Position numbers and translations under genes: made by a program. From contig SRSI01000048.1 in assembly GCA_005656395.1 (NCBI GenBank), positions 620,001-684,000 of the forward strand: 64,000 bases of DNA, in the 5' to 3' direction. Position 1 is the first letter of the stretch. The number at the start of each line of letters is the position of its first letter. Of this stretch, positions 1-13,411 are shown piece by piece. This DNA is from Strongyloides papillosus (Eukaryota; Nematoda; Chromadorea; Rhabditida; Strongyloididae). The notes under the pieces were generated by a model, which was not told the DNA's origin, did not search any database, and saw only the letters and a program-made list of their open reading frames with translations.

Positions 1-63
1 TTATTAATGCAACTTTGGCGTGAGGAAAACATTAATAGAAGAAGATGTAATTTGGATGAATAA
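1..63 (+). CDS. C-terminal end of a gene entering from the left (partial)
   Basis: The frame is open from base 1 for 20 codons and ends with TAA at 61-63. The peptide ends in WREENINRRRCNLDE, a mixed, charged composition unlike the Lys/Asn/Ile/Tyr-rich noise of the neighbouring AT-rich DNA, so it is probably the last codons of a real gene. Too little is present to name a family. No terminator-specific signal is evident beyond AT-rich 3' sequence. Confidence 0.4.
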   Translation, partial: LLMQLWREENINRRRCNLDE

Positions 64-3000
64 AATTAAGAAATTGATATTAATATTAAAATAGATGTTT
101 TACATATCCATTCTTAGTTTTTAAGATTGTACTATTCTTTGTCCTTGTCCAAAACACTGTACAGATGAGGTTTGTCATATTTTGTAACAAAAAAAATTTT
201 ATACTCTAAATATATATTTTTCTCCTTCTCTCCTATATATTAACAGTTTATTCCTATAGAATTAATAATAAAAAAATATGCCAAAAATGTGCACTATTAT
301 GAAATAAATAAAATTTTCTACACATTTAATAACTATCGGGTAAACCAAAACAGTATATTTTTATATTATATATATAAAATTTTGGTTGATGTTCCTACCA
401 TTCAAAATAACTTTTCCTTTTTTATATTTTATTTTTTTTGGTCTCCTCTTATTTTATAAACACAGTACACTTAATATCCTGAATAATATATTACTATTAT
501 TAGACATTAAAATTTTTCTAAAACTAAACAAAAACACTATCACTATTAACTTTTATAAAATATATATATTTATATATATATTTGATTACAATCCACACAA
601 AAAAATTTGACGATATTATTATTATATCTATATATATATATTAGTTACCATTTTTATTTTACAACAAAAACTTTTTAGTTTTTGTTAGTAAGAATTATAT
701 TAAAATTGTAATGTAAACAAATGTATATTATTTTTTAAAGAATATATACACTTAAAAATTGTATTTATTATTATTCTCTTATTGTACATGAGATATGTAT
801 CTTTTAAAGGCAAATTAAAAGTGATTATTACTACAAAAAAATGAAATGTAATCAGTTTAACTTTAGTATAAATAATAATAATATAGTAATCGTAATAATA
901 GTATTAAAGAAAGTAATCAGTAATATCAAAATTTTAATTACCCTCCAGAAGTTTTATTTTAATATCATCTCATTATATAATAATAATATTTTAATATTTA
1001 CCAGAATCTTCAATGTTTACTTCATTATAGATATATATAAAGAAAGTGTTTTTAGTTATTCCCTCCACATATTATTATATTTTTCAAGTTTAATAAAAAT
1101 GATAAAAATCCATTAATAATACATCTAAATACTTGAAACATATATATATATATATATGATATATATATTTAATATATATAAATTTATCTTCCATAACAAC
1201 ATTTTTTGAAACTATTAAATTATACACTAAAAAAGTTTCATATAAAATTATAAACTTTTAATATATATTTCCATTTTTACAGATATTTATACTATCTCTA
1301 GGACTTTAAACTTTATTTATTTTAAGATTGTAATTTTTTTTCTCATTAATATGATGGCACACTTTTTGGATACTGTAGTTTAATGTAAAATAGTTTTCGT
1401 TTACTTTTTGTAGTTATGAAATTGCATATATTTTTTAAAACATTTTGTATAATCTTTTTTTTATATTTATTTATTACAAAAAGATTATGTAAATGTTTTT
1501 AAATAATAAAATAAAAAAAAGTATAATAATGATCTACTAACTTGAAAATAAGTTTTATTCAAATGAATTTTTTAAAGATTATAACTCGAAGAATGTGTGA
1601 TAGAAAAGAAGGATAATCTTAACTATAAGTTATTTTTGTATTTTATTTTTAAAATTGTTGTAAATTACACTATTAAAATCTTATTAAAAAAACAATTTTC
1701 CATTGTTAATATCATTACATGTATATTTATATCTAGTACAATAACTTAATATTTATATTTTCAAAAAGTATTTATAAATATTAATGTAATAAGAATATTA
1801 CATTTATATTTTTATATAAAATTTTATATAAAAGATGTATATTTATGTTATATATAAATGTTTTTCATGTGACTGTAAAATATATTATAATTTTTAATAG
1901 TTGTGAATATATATAAATATATTATAAATATACAATATAATATAATAATATTAAACGAGATTGATCAATCAGCTTATTATTCCTTCAACTACAGCTTCTA
2001 TTTCTCCTCATCAATCTTTTCTTTCTATTCGTTATCAATTAAATAATGCCCTTGTTTTGAACTATCATAATAAGTAGCCATTTATTTTAACTGGATTATA
2101 AAATATAAGATATAGAAATACATTATTAATTAATAATATTTTTAATATAATTTTTTGTTCTTCTATTATATATAATATATATTTCTTTTTTCTCTATTAA
2201 TATATTAATATAATTAACTAAAAACTTTAATTTATTTTCTTCATTTTCATATTGTAAGCTTAATTTTAATTGCAACAAGAATGTTTATTAATAGTAAAAT
2301 TGTAAATATTTAAATAACAACCTTTGGTAGATTTAGATATTAATTATAGAAAGATATTAAATGTATAATAAGATCTTATCTACTATAACAAATTATATGT
2401 ATATATATATTTTTTTTACCCAAATGATAAAAGTGCATATCTTAAAAACACATTTTTTTTTAAAAAAAAATCTTGAGATTTTGTATGTTTAATGTTAAAA
2501 ATGACAATATCTTAACTTCCTAAATCAACTTTTGCCTAATTTTTTTAATTAACGCACATACTCTTTTATATATTTCTGAATATATATTTAAGAAATATAT
2601 ATAATTTTTTTAAGATGGGTTTTTGTAAGATGATATATATACATGTATATATGAATGATATAAGGAAAAAGAAAAAAATTGTCCTATTCTAGTTTATCAC
2701 TATATATGTATCTTCTTCTTTTTTTCCCATTTGCTTTTGATATAAATAAATTAAGTAACGTTGAATTTTAGTTTTTTTTATTAAAAATTATAAAATTCTA
2801 TCAATGGTGTGTAATAATTTTTATATTATATATATGTGTATATATTTTATGAGTGATTTGGAGAATGATATATAAATTATTCTTTGAATTACATAATATA
2901 ATATTTATATTTATAAATATTTATTTAATTTAATAATTATTATATGATACCTTTTTCTTTTTGACCTCTTTATTAATACCTAGTTCATAGTATCTTCTTT

Positions 3001-4307
3001 AAATCTTGTATACATCTTATTATTTAATCCCATTATTATCATAATATTTGGCTGTTGATGTTATAAAATTAATAACTTATTAATTAAAACGCTATAATTT
3101 AATATCCGAAGAGACTTTTTCAATTTACATTTTGTATAATCTCTTTCTACACATATTTTTAGTACCGTATTTTTCTAAAATGGATATATATATATTAAAG
3201 ACAATAAAATTAATATATATGTATATATAGTAGGAAGTAGTAATAAGAAATATAACTTATCAAATAATAATATATATATATATATATATATATTTTGAAT
3301 TATAATATAGAAATATAAATATATATTGTATATATAAATTGTATATATATATATAGTAATAATACTACATTTTTCTTCTTTATTTCATATTTATATATCT
3401 TCATGCCCCATAAAATTGTATATTTGCAATATTAGATATGTTTGTGAATTTTAAACTTTTGATACAATATAATATTCTAGTAATTTATTTATTTCATACA
3501 AAAAATTTTATCAACCACCTAAAGGTTTAAGATTATGAAGTTAATAATAGATTTTTAAAATAAGTATTTCTTGTTTAATGTAATATAAACTATTTTCTTA
3601 TTGTCTTTTTTTATTTGCTACATAAATATATATATTATATTTAAACATCCTATATAATATATTATATTTTATATATATAGAGTTATTTAACCTTATATTA
3701 ATATTATTTATTCAATAGAGAAAGAAAAACGTAAAATACAAATATTTTATTTATTTTATTAAAAGAGTATATGTGAAAGAATAATATATTTTTGTAGTTC
3801 CATTTATGACCTCTTTGAATCCTCTTCAAAAACTTTATATATTTATATTTATTATATATATATTCATTCCTTCAATCTATGCTAAGTATCTTTTGGTTAA
3901 CTAAAAACGTTTGTGTGATCAACTCTCTAACTAATAATAATAATAACAATTTTTCGCTTTTATTAAAACCTATTCCAAAATATGATAAATCATTTTTGTT
4001 TAAAGCTTTAAAATTTTAAAACATAATATTTAATGCTATTTATCCAATTACTTATAATTTAATTTAAAGACATATTTTATTTTTATATTATTATTTCGTT
4101 ATTTTCTACTTTAGCAATATTATTTATTAATTAATTTTCACTACTCAATTTCAGGCCATTAGATTATAAAAAAAAACCACTATATATTACTTTTTGTTAT
4201 ATATATCTATATTTATCATACTGATATATAAATATATATATATAATAAAACTCATTCAAACAAATTCAATTTTTATATAAATTTATTTTTTTTACTATAA
4301 TTATACT
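64..4307. other. Gene-free AT-rich intergenic region
   Basis: About 4.2 kb of extremely AT-rich sequence with no convincing coding region. Two short open frames (around 386-610 and 841-1116) are made only of Ile/Leu/Phe/Tyr/Asn/Lys codons and look like chance. It holds many TA and ATT runs, including a (TA)n stretch near 3269-3292. It probably contains the 3' UTR of the left gene and the regulatory DNA of the homeobox gene, but I see no specific element. Confidence 0.6.
3269..3292. repeat. (TA)n microsatellite
   Basis: About twelve uninterrupted TA dinucleotides in the intergenic region upstream of the homeobox gene. Shorter TA runs occur throughout 1-4300. Confidence 0.8.
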
Positions 4308-6272
4308 ATGCATACAAATATGAGGTTGTTTACTGTGGAGCAACTTGAATTAATAAGAAGATTGCGTCTTACAGGAATATCTGCTGATGCAGTTCTTGAG
4401 GTTTGTTTTAATATTCTCAAAAAAAATTTTTTTGATAAATGTAATTTTTTGTGAGTAAAATTACCGATCATAAGCAGTATAATTAAGGATGAACCTCTTG
4501 TGAATTTTAAGTATCATTATTGCATCATCATTATTATAATAAATATATCTATAATATATAATTATTCTTTTAAAAATTAAAATAGTTTACTATTTATACA
4601 ATATAGTCTCTTTTTATTATGAAAAAGGTTTTAATTAACAATAGAGGTCATTTAATTGTATATTATCTATAATATCCATACACCATCATATCTAATATAC
4701 ATTTATATTATTTAAAAAGAAATAATATATTATAGAAACTTTAAAAATTTTTGTTTCTATTTTTAAATATTATACAATAATTATGTCATTCACCATACAT
4801 ATATATTATTTATTAAACGAATATATATATATATATCTGTTATGCCATTCAAGTATAATAAAGGGTACATAAATAATTTTTTTTATTTCAAACAAAAAAT
4901 ATGATATATAATAAAATTTCTAATAAAAATTTTCTTTTAGGCATTCAAGACATTGGAACAATTTGAAAATAATTTAGAAAGTAATCGATTTCAACAGGCA
5001 GCATTAGCTGCAATGTTAATGCCTGGAACTGATATAAGTATGAATTTTAATAAAATTCCCCTACAAAATAGTATTGGAAGTAACTTGTTAAGTAGCAGTA
5101 TCTTAACAAATTCAAATAATCAATCAAATTTTGATACATTATCACAAAATCCATTACTCTTTAAACATCTATCTGTTGGATCATCAAGTAGTATTTCTCA
5201 GAATATTAATAATAATAGTAATAATAATAATAGTATTAGTAGTTGTACAAATAGTACATCCAGTGATAAAAGTCCATCATTCATCTCGGAACCTAACTCC
5301 TCCTCACCATTATCATTTCCTAAGGCTGGTGAAGAAATTATAAAATCAACTGAAGATTATCCCTTCTCAACAACACCACCATCTTCTAATGGTGGTAGAC
5401 CAATACGTTCTAATAGAACTCCAATGCGTGAGATAACCACACTTGATGATCCAAAAGAATTGGAAGAATTCATAGAGAAAGGTGAGGAGAATTGTATAAA
5501 TGATATGAGACAATTTATAACACAATTATCATTAAGACAAACAACTGTTGCTCAGATGACAGGAGTTTCACAACCATACATCTCTAAAATGTTAAATGGT
5601 AATCATAAAGAATTATCCTTAAGATGTAGGAAAAATATTTATTCATGGTATCTTAATATGAAAAAACATCCAGAGAAACTTTCAAGTTACTTATCAGATC
5701 CATTAATAAGATTGGAGACAAATAATGATGGTGAATTGATACCTCAACGTCGTGAAAGATATGTTTTTAGACCAATATTAATAAAAATCTTAGAATCCTT
5801 CTTCCTTGAAGCACCATTTCCAGATTACTCTAAAAGAATGGAAATAGCATCAGTATGTAATAAAGCATTATTAAAAGAAAAAAATGGTAATGATTTATTA
5901 AATAAAGAAATTGTCTCACCACAGGTTGTTGCTAATTGGTTTGCTAATAAAAGAAAAGAAATGAAAAAGAAGACTAGTGAAGAGGTAGTATCAATAAATT
6001 GTTCTGGAAGTATTAATAAACAATCTATTGATATGTATAGAAATAATATCTCTCCAGATGGAACAATTAAATCAGGTGGATCAACAACAGAAGACTCCCG
6101 TCCCTCTTCAACTGGTGGGGAGGAAAATAATTCACCAATTAATTTATTAATCAAAAACACCAATTCTGGAGATTTTTCAATGCTAATGGTTAATGCTCTC
6201 CAACAACAAGCAGTATTTCATAATGCTTTTAATAACTCTCTTCAAACAGGATTGGTTAATACAACCGAGTGA
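4308..6272 (+). CDS. hmbx-1: HMBOX1-type homeobox transcription factor
   Basis: Two exons, 4308-4400 and 4941-6272 (540 nt GT-AG intron), give about 474 aa. Exon 1 and the first codons of exon 2 encode a short HNF1-dimerisation-like segment (RLFTVEQLELIRRLRLTG) that matches the N-terminus of vertebrate HMBOX1. A Ser/Asn-rich linker follows. Residues about 216-290 form a POU-specific-like helix-turn-helix domain containing VAQMTGVSQPYISKML. Residues about 301-375 are an atypical extended homeodomain ending in VVANWFANKRKEMKKK, with the W-F-N-R recognition helix. In mammals HMBOX1 is a nuclear DNA-binding protein linked to telomeric repeats and transcription; here the role is inferred from domains only. 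The start chosen is the first ATG of exon 1, because it alone supplies the dimerisation-like segment. The frame is intact. The Ser/Asn/Thr-rich tails are probably disordered. Confidence 0.88.
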
Positions 6273-7087
6273 ACTTTTTTTTTATAAAAAAAACAACAAA
6301 ACAATAAATAAAAAAAACGTTATTTTTTATATCTTTTTTGTCAAAACTTAAAAATTAAAATAAGACAAGACAAAATGTGATACTATACACACAATTCTCA
6401 AGATCAATCATAATACTAATTATGTAAAACATTTAAAAGTTTGCGGGATGTTTTATTATATACAACAATTTTTATAATATAAAATTTTCATTCTTTTTTT
6501 CTTTTGCTTCAATACTATTTTTATATTATTTCTTGTATATTATAAAAAGTTTTTATCAATAATTATTGTATATTTTATTTTTCAAATTGACTTTTTATTT
6601 ATCACTTTAACAATTATAATAATAGATCACGTTTCACGTACAGTATTTGTAAATGTTTTAGAAGTATATATTATATATACATATACCTATATATTTCCCT
6701 TTTTTCAATTGATAATTATAATCTTGGTAAATAAAAATAAGTATTGTTACAATAAAACGTTAATCACTATTATAATAAGAATATAATATATATAAAAAGG
6801 GAAATAATATATGTGTTGTATTTATAAGAGAGAGTGAGGTAAAAAAATGTTTTTTGATTAAATAATATCAAATGATATAAATATATGTATTATGTTGTAT
6901 GTATACTTTAATCACTGTAAAAGGAAACTTGTTGATGAATAAATAATATAAACTTTAGAAATTCATAAAAGACTTTTTAACTACATAATTGTTAGATATG
7001 TAAATAATAGATATATATACTCTTTCCTTATAATAAAAGTTATTATTATATTTAATTGATGTAAATCGTTTTATCTTTTTAATTATC
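6273..7087. other. Intergenic region, 3' UTR of the homeobox gene
   Basis: AT-rich sequence with no open frame of coding character. It separates two co-directional genes and must hold the homeobox gene's 3' UTR and the promoter of the Ly6-like gene. No distinctive motif seen. Confidence 0.5.
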
Positions 7088-7500
7088 ATGATATGTAAAA
7101 GTATATTAATATTAGTTTTTATATTAGTATTTAAAGTTAAGTCTGAATTTCAAAGTTTGAATTCTATAACATGCCATTTATGTGATGGTTTTGAAGAAGA
7201 TTGTTACGGTAGTAGTTGTACAGGAATAGCTTGCATCAAAAGAAGTGTAATTATTAATGGTAAATTATTATTATTTTTTATTTATTTGATATTTTTTAAG
7301 GAATAAAACGTGTCCAAAAGATGTGCCAAATGAGTGATAATGGTTTTACAGTAGAACAATGTTACGAAACAATATTATGGCAAGGAAAACACGGTGAAGA
7401 ATGTATATGTCAAAGAGATTGGTGTAATCGCTCAATCACTTCCTCATTCAACATTTATTTATTAATTTTATTTATACTAATACAAATATTTATTTTCTAA
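7088..7500 (+). CDS. Small Ly6/uPAR-like (three-finger) surface protein
   Basis: Two exons, 7088-7259 and 7301-7500, joined across a 41 nt intron, encode 123 aa. The first about 19 residues are a signal peptide (ICKSILILVFILVFKV). The mature part carries ten cysteines, beginning with a CHLC pair and closing with CQRDWCN, the C-x(n)-C-N ending typical of the Ly6/uPAR three-finger fold. The last about 18 residues are purely hydrophobic and end the protein, as expected for a GPI-attachment signal. It is probably displayed on the cell surface. Nematodes have many such small proteins, and the ligand is unknown. It converges with the HPRT gene, with only 54 nt between the two stop codons. The stop at 7304 in the unspliced frame shows that the intron is needed. 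Confidence 0.75.
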
Positions 7501-7554
7501 AAATTATATATAAATAAAATATATCATTATGTTTTGTTTTGTCTTTTTGTATCA

Positions 7555-8247
7555 TTATTTATATTTAACTATTCCACTTTCACTCATAGCAGCAATATGA
7601 TTTAAATCTCTAAACTTTTGATTGTAGTCTAAACCATAACCAACAATAAATTTATCAGGAATACTAAATGCAACAAAATTTTCCGGAACTTCTTTGACTC
7701 TTTTAACTCTTTTAGATAAAAGTATTGCTGTCCAAACATTTGTTGCTCCATTATCGTTGACAGTTTTTATTAAACGATGTAATGTTAAACCACTATCAAC
7801 AATATCTTCAACAATCTAGAAATATATTTATAAATAAATTATAAAAAATATATGTCAACTTACAATGATATTTTTACCCTTCAATTCATCAAGTGATTCA
7901 AGACCAATAATTTGTAGATGTCCTGTTGATGATGTTCCTTCATATGATTTAGCTCTGATAAATTCAACAGTCAAGGAAGTTGAACAATTCCTTCTAGCTA
8001 TTGTTAATTCATCAACAAGTGTTGTAAAAAATCTATAGGAACCTTTTAGAATACACAACATTATTAGTGGTACATCACCTAGTACACTATGGATTTCATG
8101 AGCCAATTTTTTAACTCTATCAACAACTAAACCTTCTGGTATGATGATTGATGATAAATCACCCTCATAGCATCCTGGAGTAATAAAAGAATCAATAGAG
8201 AATTCCAAATTATCCGGAATACTAATTATTTGCTCAGAGCTTGACAT
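7555..8247 (-). CDS. hprt-1: Hypoxanthine-guanine phosphoribosyltransferase
   Basis: Exon 1 is 8247-7864 and exon 2 is 7815-7555, with a 48 nt GT-AG intron at 7816-7863; the product is 214 aa, the usual HPRT length. The enzyme salvages hypoxanthine and guanine to IMP and GMP using PRPP in the cytosol. Visible family signatures are LIMLCILKGSYRFFTTLVDE (PPi-binding loop region), the PRPP-binding motif IVEDIVDSGLTL that spans the splice junction, and the C-terminal IPDKFIVGYGLDYN and FRDLNH motifs that contact purine and metal. The frame is intact. It is transcribed towards the Ly6-like gene and away from the 8.2-9.2 kb intergenic region. Confidence 0.95.
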
Positions 8248-9242
8248 TTCCTAAAAACAAACAACAATTAATGCTGGAATGATAAAAATTTTTTGAAAAA
8301 AAGATCTATAACATATTTTAGTACTTTATACTTTTTCGCTTTTTATTATATCAACAATCGTCCTTATCACCTTCTATCACGCCTCTGTTTTAATAACCTA
8401 TTATTTTATTTACATTCTTAAATCTGTTATATTTTTCATCATAAACTTCTAAAAAAAGATAGTAATATGACTTTGAAATTTTCTTATCAATCAACGACAA
8501 ACTTTAAGAAAGTTTAATTAAAATGTTACAAACATATAGTAGTTACATAATCTTTCTCTTACTTCCTAATTTTACGTAATAATTAGTTTAGAATGAAAAA
8601 ATAACTAGTTTTAGACTAACATTAATTACTTTCGTTAAAATTTTATATATTAGGAAGATGATTAACGGTAGATAGGAAGTTAATAGATCATGATATTGAT
8701 AGATATTAGTTTAATTGTAAGGAATACTAATATATACGTGGTGGACCATAAATATCTTCTCATCTTAGTTTATGCTTTGGATTTTCCATATAGAAGTACC
8801 AAAGCTGGTTCTTGAAAATTTTTGCATGATAAGGTATGTACGCGCATCTTCCAAAGTGCATTATATTAATCAACCATTTTAAGTACCTTAATGTTTATTG
8901 AATTTTTAATTATTAAAGCAAAAGTTTATACATATTGTATACCAATAGTTAGGATAATCAATTTTATCAAAATATTTAATTTACGACTAAATTTTTATCA
9001 AAAAAATTTTAAATTCCCCGTTCTTGGAATAACATATATACGGAATTACACCTTAGAAGGAAAATTTTAAGAGACATTCTATCATACTCCTATGTAAAAT
9101 ATTATATACATACCTTACAATGAGACAATTTTCAAGAACCACTCTATAAATTCAGCAAATCATAAGTACCTATTTATTGGTTGATGTAACAAATAACAAT
9201 AGAAAAATAAACATTATCATTTTTTTATTAACAAATTTATAC
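8248..9242. other. Intergenic region with an inverted-repeat element
   Basis: About 1 kb between HPRT (its upstream side) and the 3' end of the RIO2 kinase gene. No coding frame was found. It contains the inverted repeat described separately (8806-9141). Confidence 0.6.
8806..9141. repeat. Inverted repeat, MITE-like
   Basis: A 35 nt arm at 8806-8840 (starting TGGTTCTTGAAAATT) is the reverse complement, at about 30 of 35 positions, of 9107-9141 (ending TTTTCAAGAACCA). The arms enclose about 266 nt without coding potential. Size and layout fit a miniature inverted-repeat transposable element, although no clear target duplication is seen at the ends (flanks AGC and CTC). Confidence 0.55.
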
Positions 9243-10857
<1,615 letters not shown>

Positions 10858-12100
10858 TATTTATATCTTACTTGAGTTCAATAACAAAAATGTGATAGAA
10901 TTAAAAGTTTTCATAAAATATAATAAAAATTTAAATTTATTTTGGTCCCCTGGAATTATACTTATCTTTGTTGGTGAAACGTCCCTACATATTTTATACA
11001 TTATACCCAAAATTGATAACGTGATCTGATCTATAGAAGGAATAATTATGTAATGGATAAAACTAGTTATCAATCAAAAACTTGATATTCTTTACTTTTA
11101 CAATAATTAAAAGTAAAAGTATGTAATTTGTACTTGAATGAAAAAAGGAAATCTAGATTATGTAATAATTGATGTTAAAATTATAATAATTACGAATTTG
11201 AATGATTTAAAAAATAGTAACGTATTTATCTTTTACATTCAAATACCAGCAAAAAAAATTGTGTAAGTTGTAGACAGACATAAAAATTACATTAAATTAA
11301 TAATTTATTAAAATAAACCGTATTAGTGACATAAAGACAATTACGAAATTACTAAAACATAATTATTTGGTATGTATATTTTGTTTGTGGTTATATAACT
11401 TATAAATGCCATAAAAAGAGAGATATAATTCATGATCAACAAGAATTATACATGTATCAGATTTCGCAGTCCATCAAAAGAGTTAACATTTTTAAAATAA
11501 GTTTGATAATAAAGTAATTCTGAATATATTTTTTGTAAAAAGGAGAAAGTCAAAATTCTGGAAAATAAAAGTATAAACATAATTATAAGATAAAGAGAGA
11601 TAAATATAATTATATACCTTTGAGTACAAAAAATAATAATAAAGCATTGCTCTTGGTTGTAGCAAAACAAAGAAAATTAAATTCCTATTTCAAAGACTAA
11701 GTAACCTTTGCACAAGAAAGAAGTAATATTTGTAAAAAATAAAAAAAATAGAATCGGTAAGATGAAAGAGTTGGCAGAATTGTCATATATATATAGTTTT
11801 TACATATATACTATTTTATATTTTGAAGAATAAAAATATATAAAGCCGTATCCATTCCAGACATAATTTACATGTTCTAAATAAATGATTGATAACATTT
11901 TTCATTATTATCTTTTTTTGATAAAATATTATACTGTTAATATGTATATATTCCTGCGTGTCTTAAATAAAACTTCAAATCTGTTCTTTTTCTATACATT
12001 CAATAATACAACACAGGAAAAAAATGATAGGTGATTCTTTTTTGTATATAGTATTAAAAAAGAGAGTGATAAAAAATGTTAGTATTTAATATATACACAG
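10858..12100. other. Intergenic region, nothing recognised
   Basis: AT-rich sequence upstream of the RIO2 gene and downstream of the MATH-BTB gene, both on the minus strand. Short open frames here have a purely AT-driven residue composition. No RNA gene or repeat recognised. Confidence 0.5.
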
Positions 12101-13411
12101 CTATTTCCTTTTTTTAGATGGTGGTGAATTGTCAAATGCAATTATAAGCTCGAGTACTTGATTAACTAATGTTGGATGTGTTTTTTTCATCTCTAACCAG
12201 TCTTCTGTTACCATTATTTGTTTACGGAATGTTGAGATCTATAAAAAAATAACATTAATTTCAAAAATAAATATAAAAAAACCCATACCATTTCAATACA
12301 TGCTTGTTGAAGTAAGTCAGCATTATATGTATTAGCAAATTGTAACAATGTACAAACATTAAATTTCGACAACTGTTTAATAAGCTTCTCCTCACATAAT
12401 GCTTTTAATTGATCCATATCATATTTTTCTGCCAATTGTACTAATCTTGCCGCATCCTCTATTTCTAATTCTCCTGGAAGTTCTGCTGTATAGATATAAC
12501 CAACCATCTTAGAGACAGCTGATGCTGTTGAATCAACAATAACTATACGACTATCCATTGCTTCTTTGGTATTTTTGTGTTTAAACATCGCCCGAATACA
12601 CTACTCTGTGATGCTAACATAAATTTATGAGCAAGAAATTCTCGATCCTCACATACAACTTTACATCACTTAAATCTGTTGATTCATACATATCAGAGAA
12701 ACGATGTATATATTTTTTATCAACAGGTATCATATCTCTTGTAAAATTATTTGACATCTCCTTACAATATATTCTTTCCCTGATCTGGCATTAACTCAAT
12801 CTCACAAACAACAAGTAATGATGTGTCACTTCTAATACAACTTTCTACTTTGGATCTCGGTATATTTCTTAGGCCCCATGAATGACCTCCTTTAGGTGGT
12901 TTTGCATGGAAATCACCAATATTAATATTTGAAAAACCATAAACACCATCGTCTTTGATAAAGAAAAATTTATACTCTGCTTTTAAATTTAACTCTTTGA
13001 CAGGTGATGTTGCTGACATTTTTTAAAAATAATGATACATTATTAGCATTTTCTGCTCTTTTTCCACCAGGATATAAGCATAGCTGCCAACAGGCATCAG
13101 GTACACCCGGATCTTTGAACATTGCACTTCTTAAACATAATCCTGGCATAGCTAATTTTAAAACTGATGCAAAATTACTTATCTAAAAAAGGTGAGGGAT
13201 AAATAGAAATGAAGAATAAGATTGATATTTTATATGTAAAACTTACCGTCCATTCCTGACGTAGGTGGACAGGTTCTACGAAAGTGTAACATTCATTTTT
13301 TTGATTAACTAAACTATTCCTTGAGGTAGAAGGAGCTGAATATAGGCAGGATGTGGAGGATGAATGATGATTGACAGTGGTACTTAAATTTGAGTCACTT
13401 CCAGTATCCAT
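12101..13411 (-). CDS. SPOP-like MATH-BTB adaptor for a CUL3 ubiquitin ligase, frame broken
   Basis: Exons 13411-13247, 13182-12289 and 12238-12101 encode about 399 aa once three breaks are bridged. A Ser-rich N-terminus precedes a MATH domain (W-T-I-S-N-F start, then CWQLCLYPGG and VVCEIELMPD), a BTB domain (EDREFLAHKFMLASQSSVFG, then VSKMVGYIYTAELPGELEIED), a 3-box-like helical part and a basic end, SKKRK, that resembles the nuclear localisation tail of SPOP. Proteins of this type bind substrate through MATH and CUL3 through BTB. Three single-base deletions are inferred near 12765, 12655 and 12597; together they restore one continuous frame that matches the last exon. The first could instead be a 28 nt intron, but that is shorter than any other intron here. 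Confidence 0.78.

Noticed and set aside
386..1116. Open frames of 74 and 91 codons in the left AT-rich region
   Set aside because: Residues are almost only Ile, Leu, Phe, Tyr, Asn and Lys, as expected from random AT-rich DNA; no splice or homology support.
5825..6163. 112-codon minus-strand frame
   Set aside because: It lies inside the homeobox exon and is the shadow of that conserved coding sequence.
12735..12765. A 28-nt intron (GTAAGG...ACAAG) in the MATH-BTB gene
   Set aside because: Shorter than any other intron in the window (minimum about 41 nt) and unlikely to be spliced; a single-base deletion also restores the frame and fits the neighbouring breaks.
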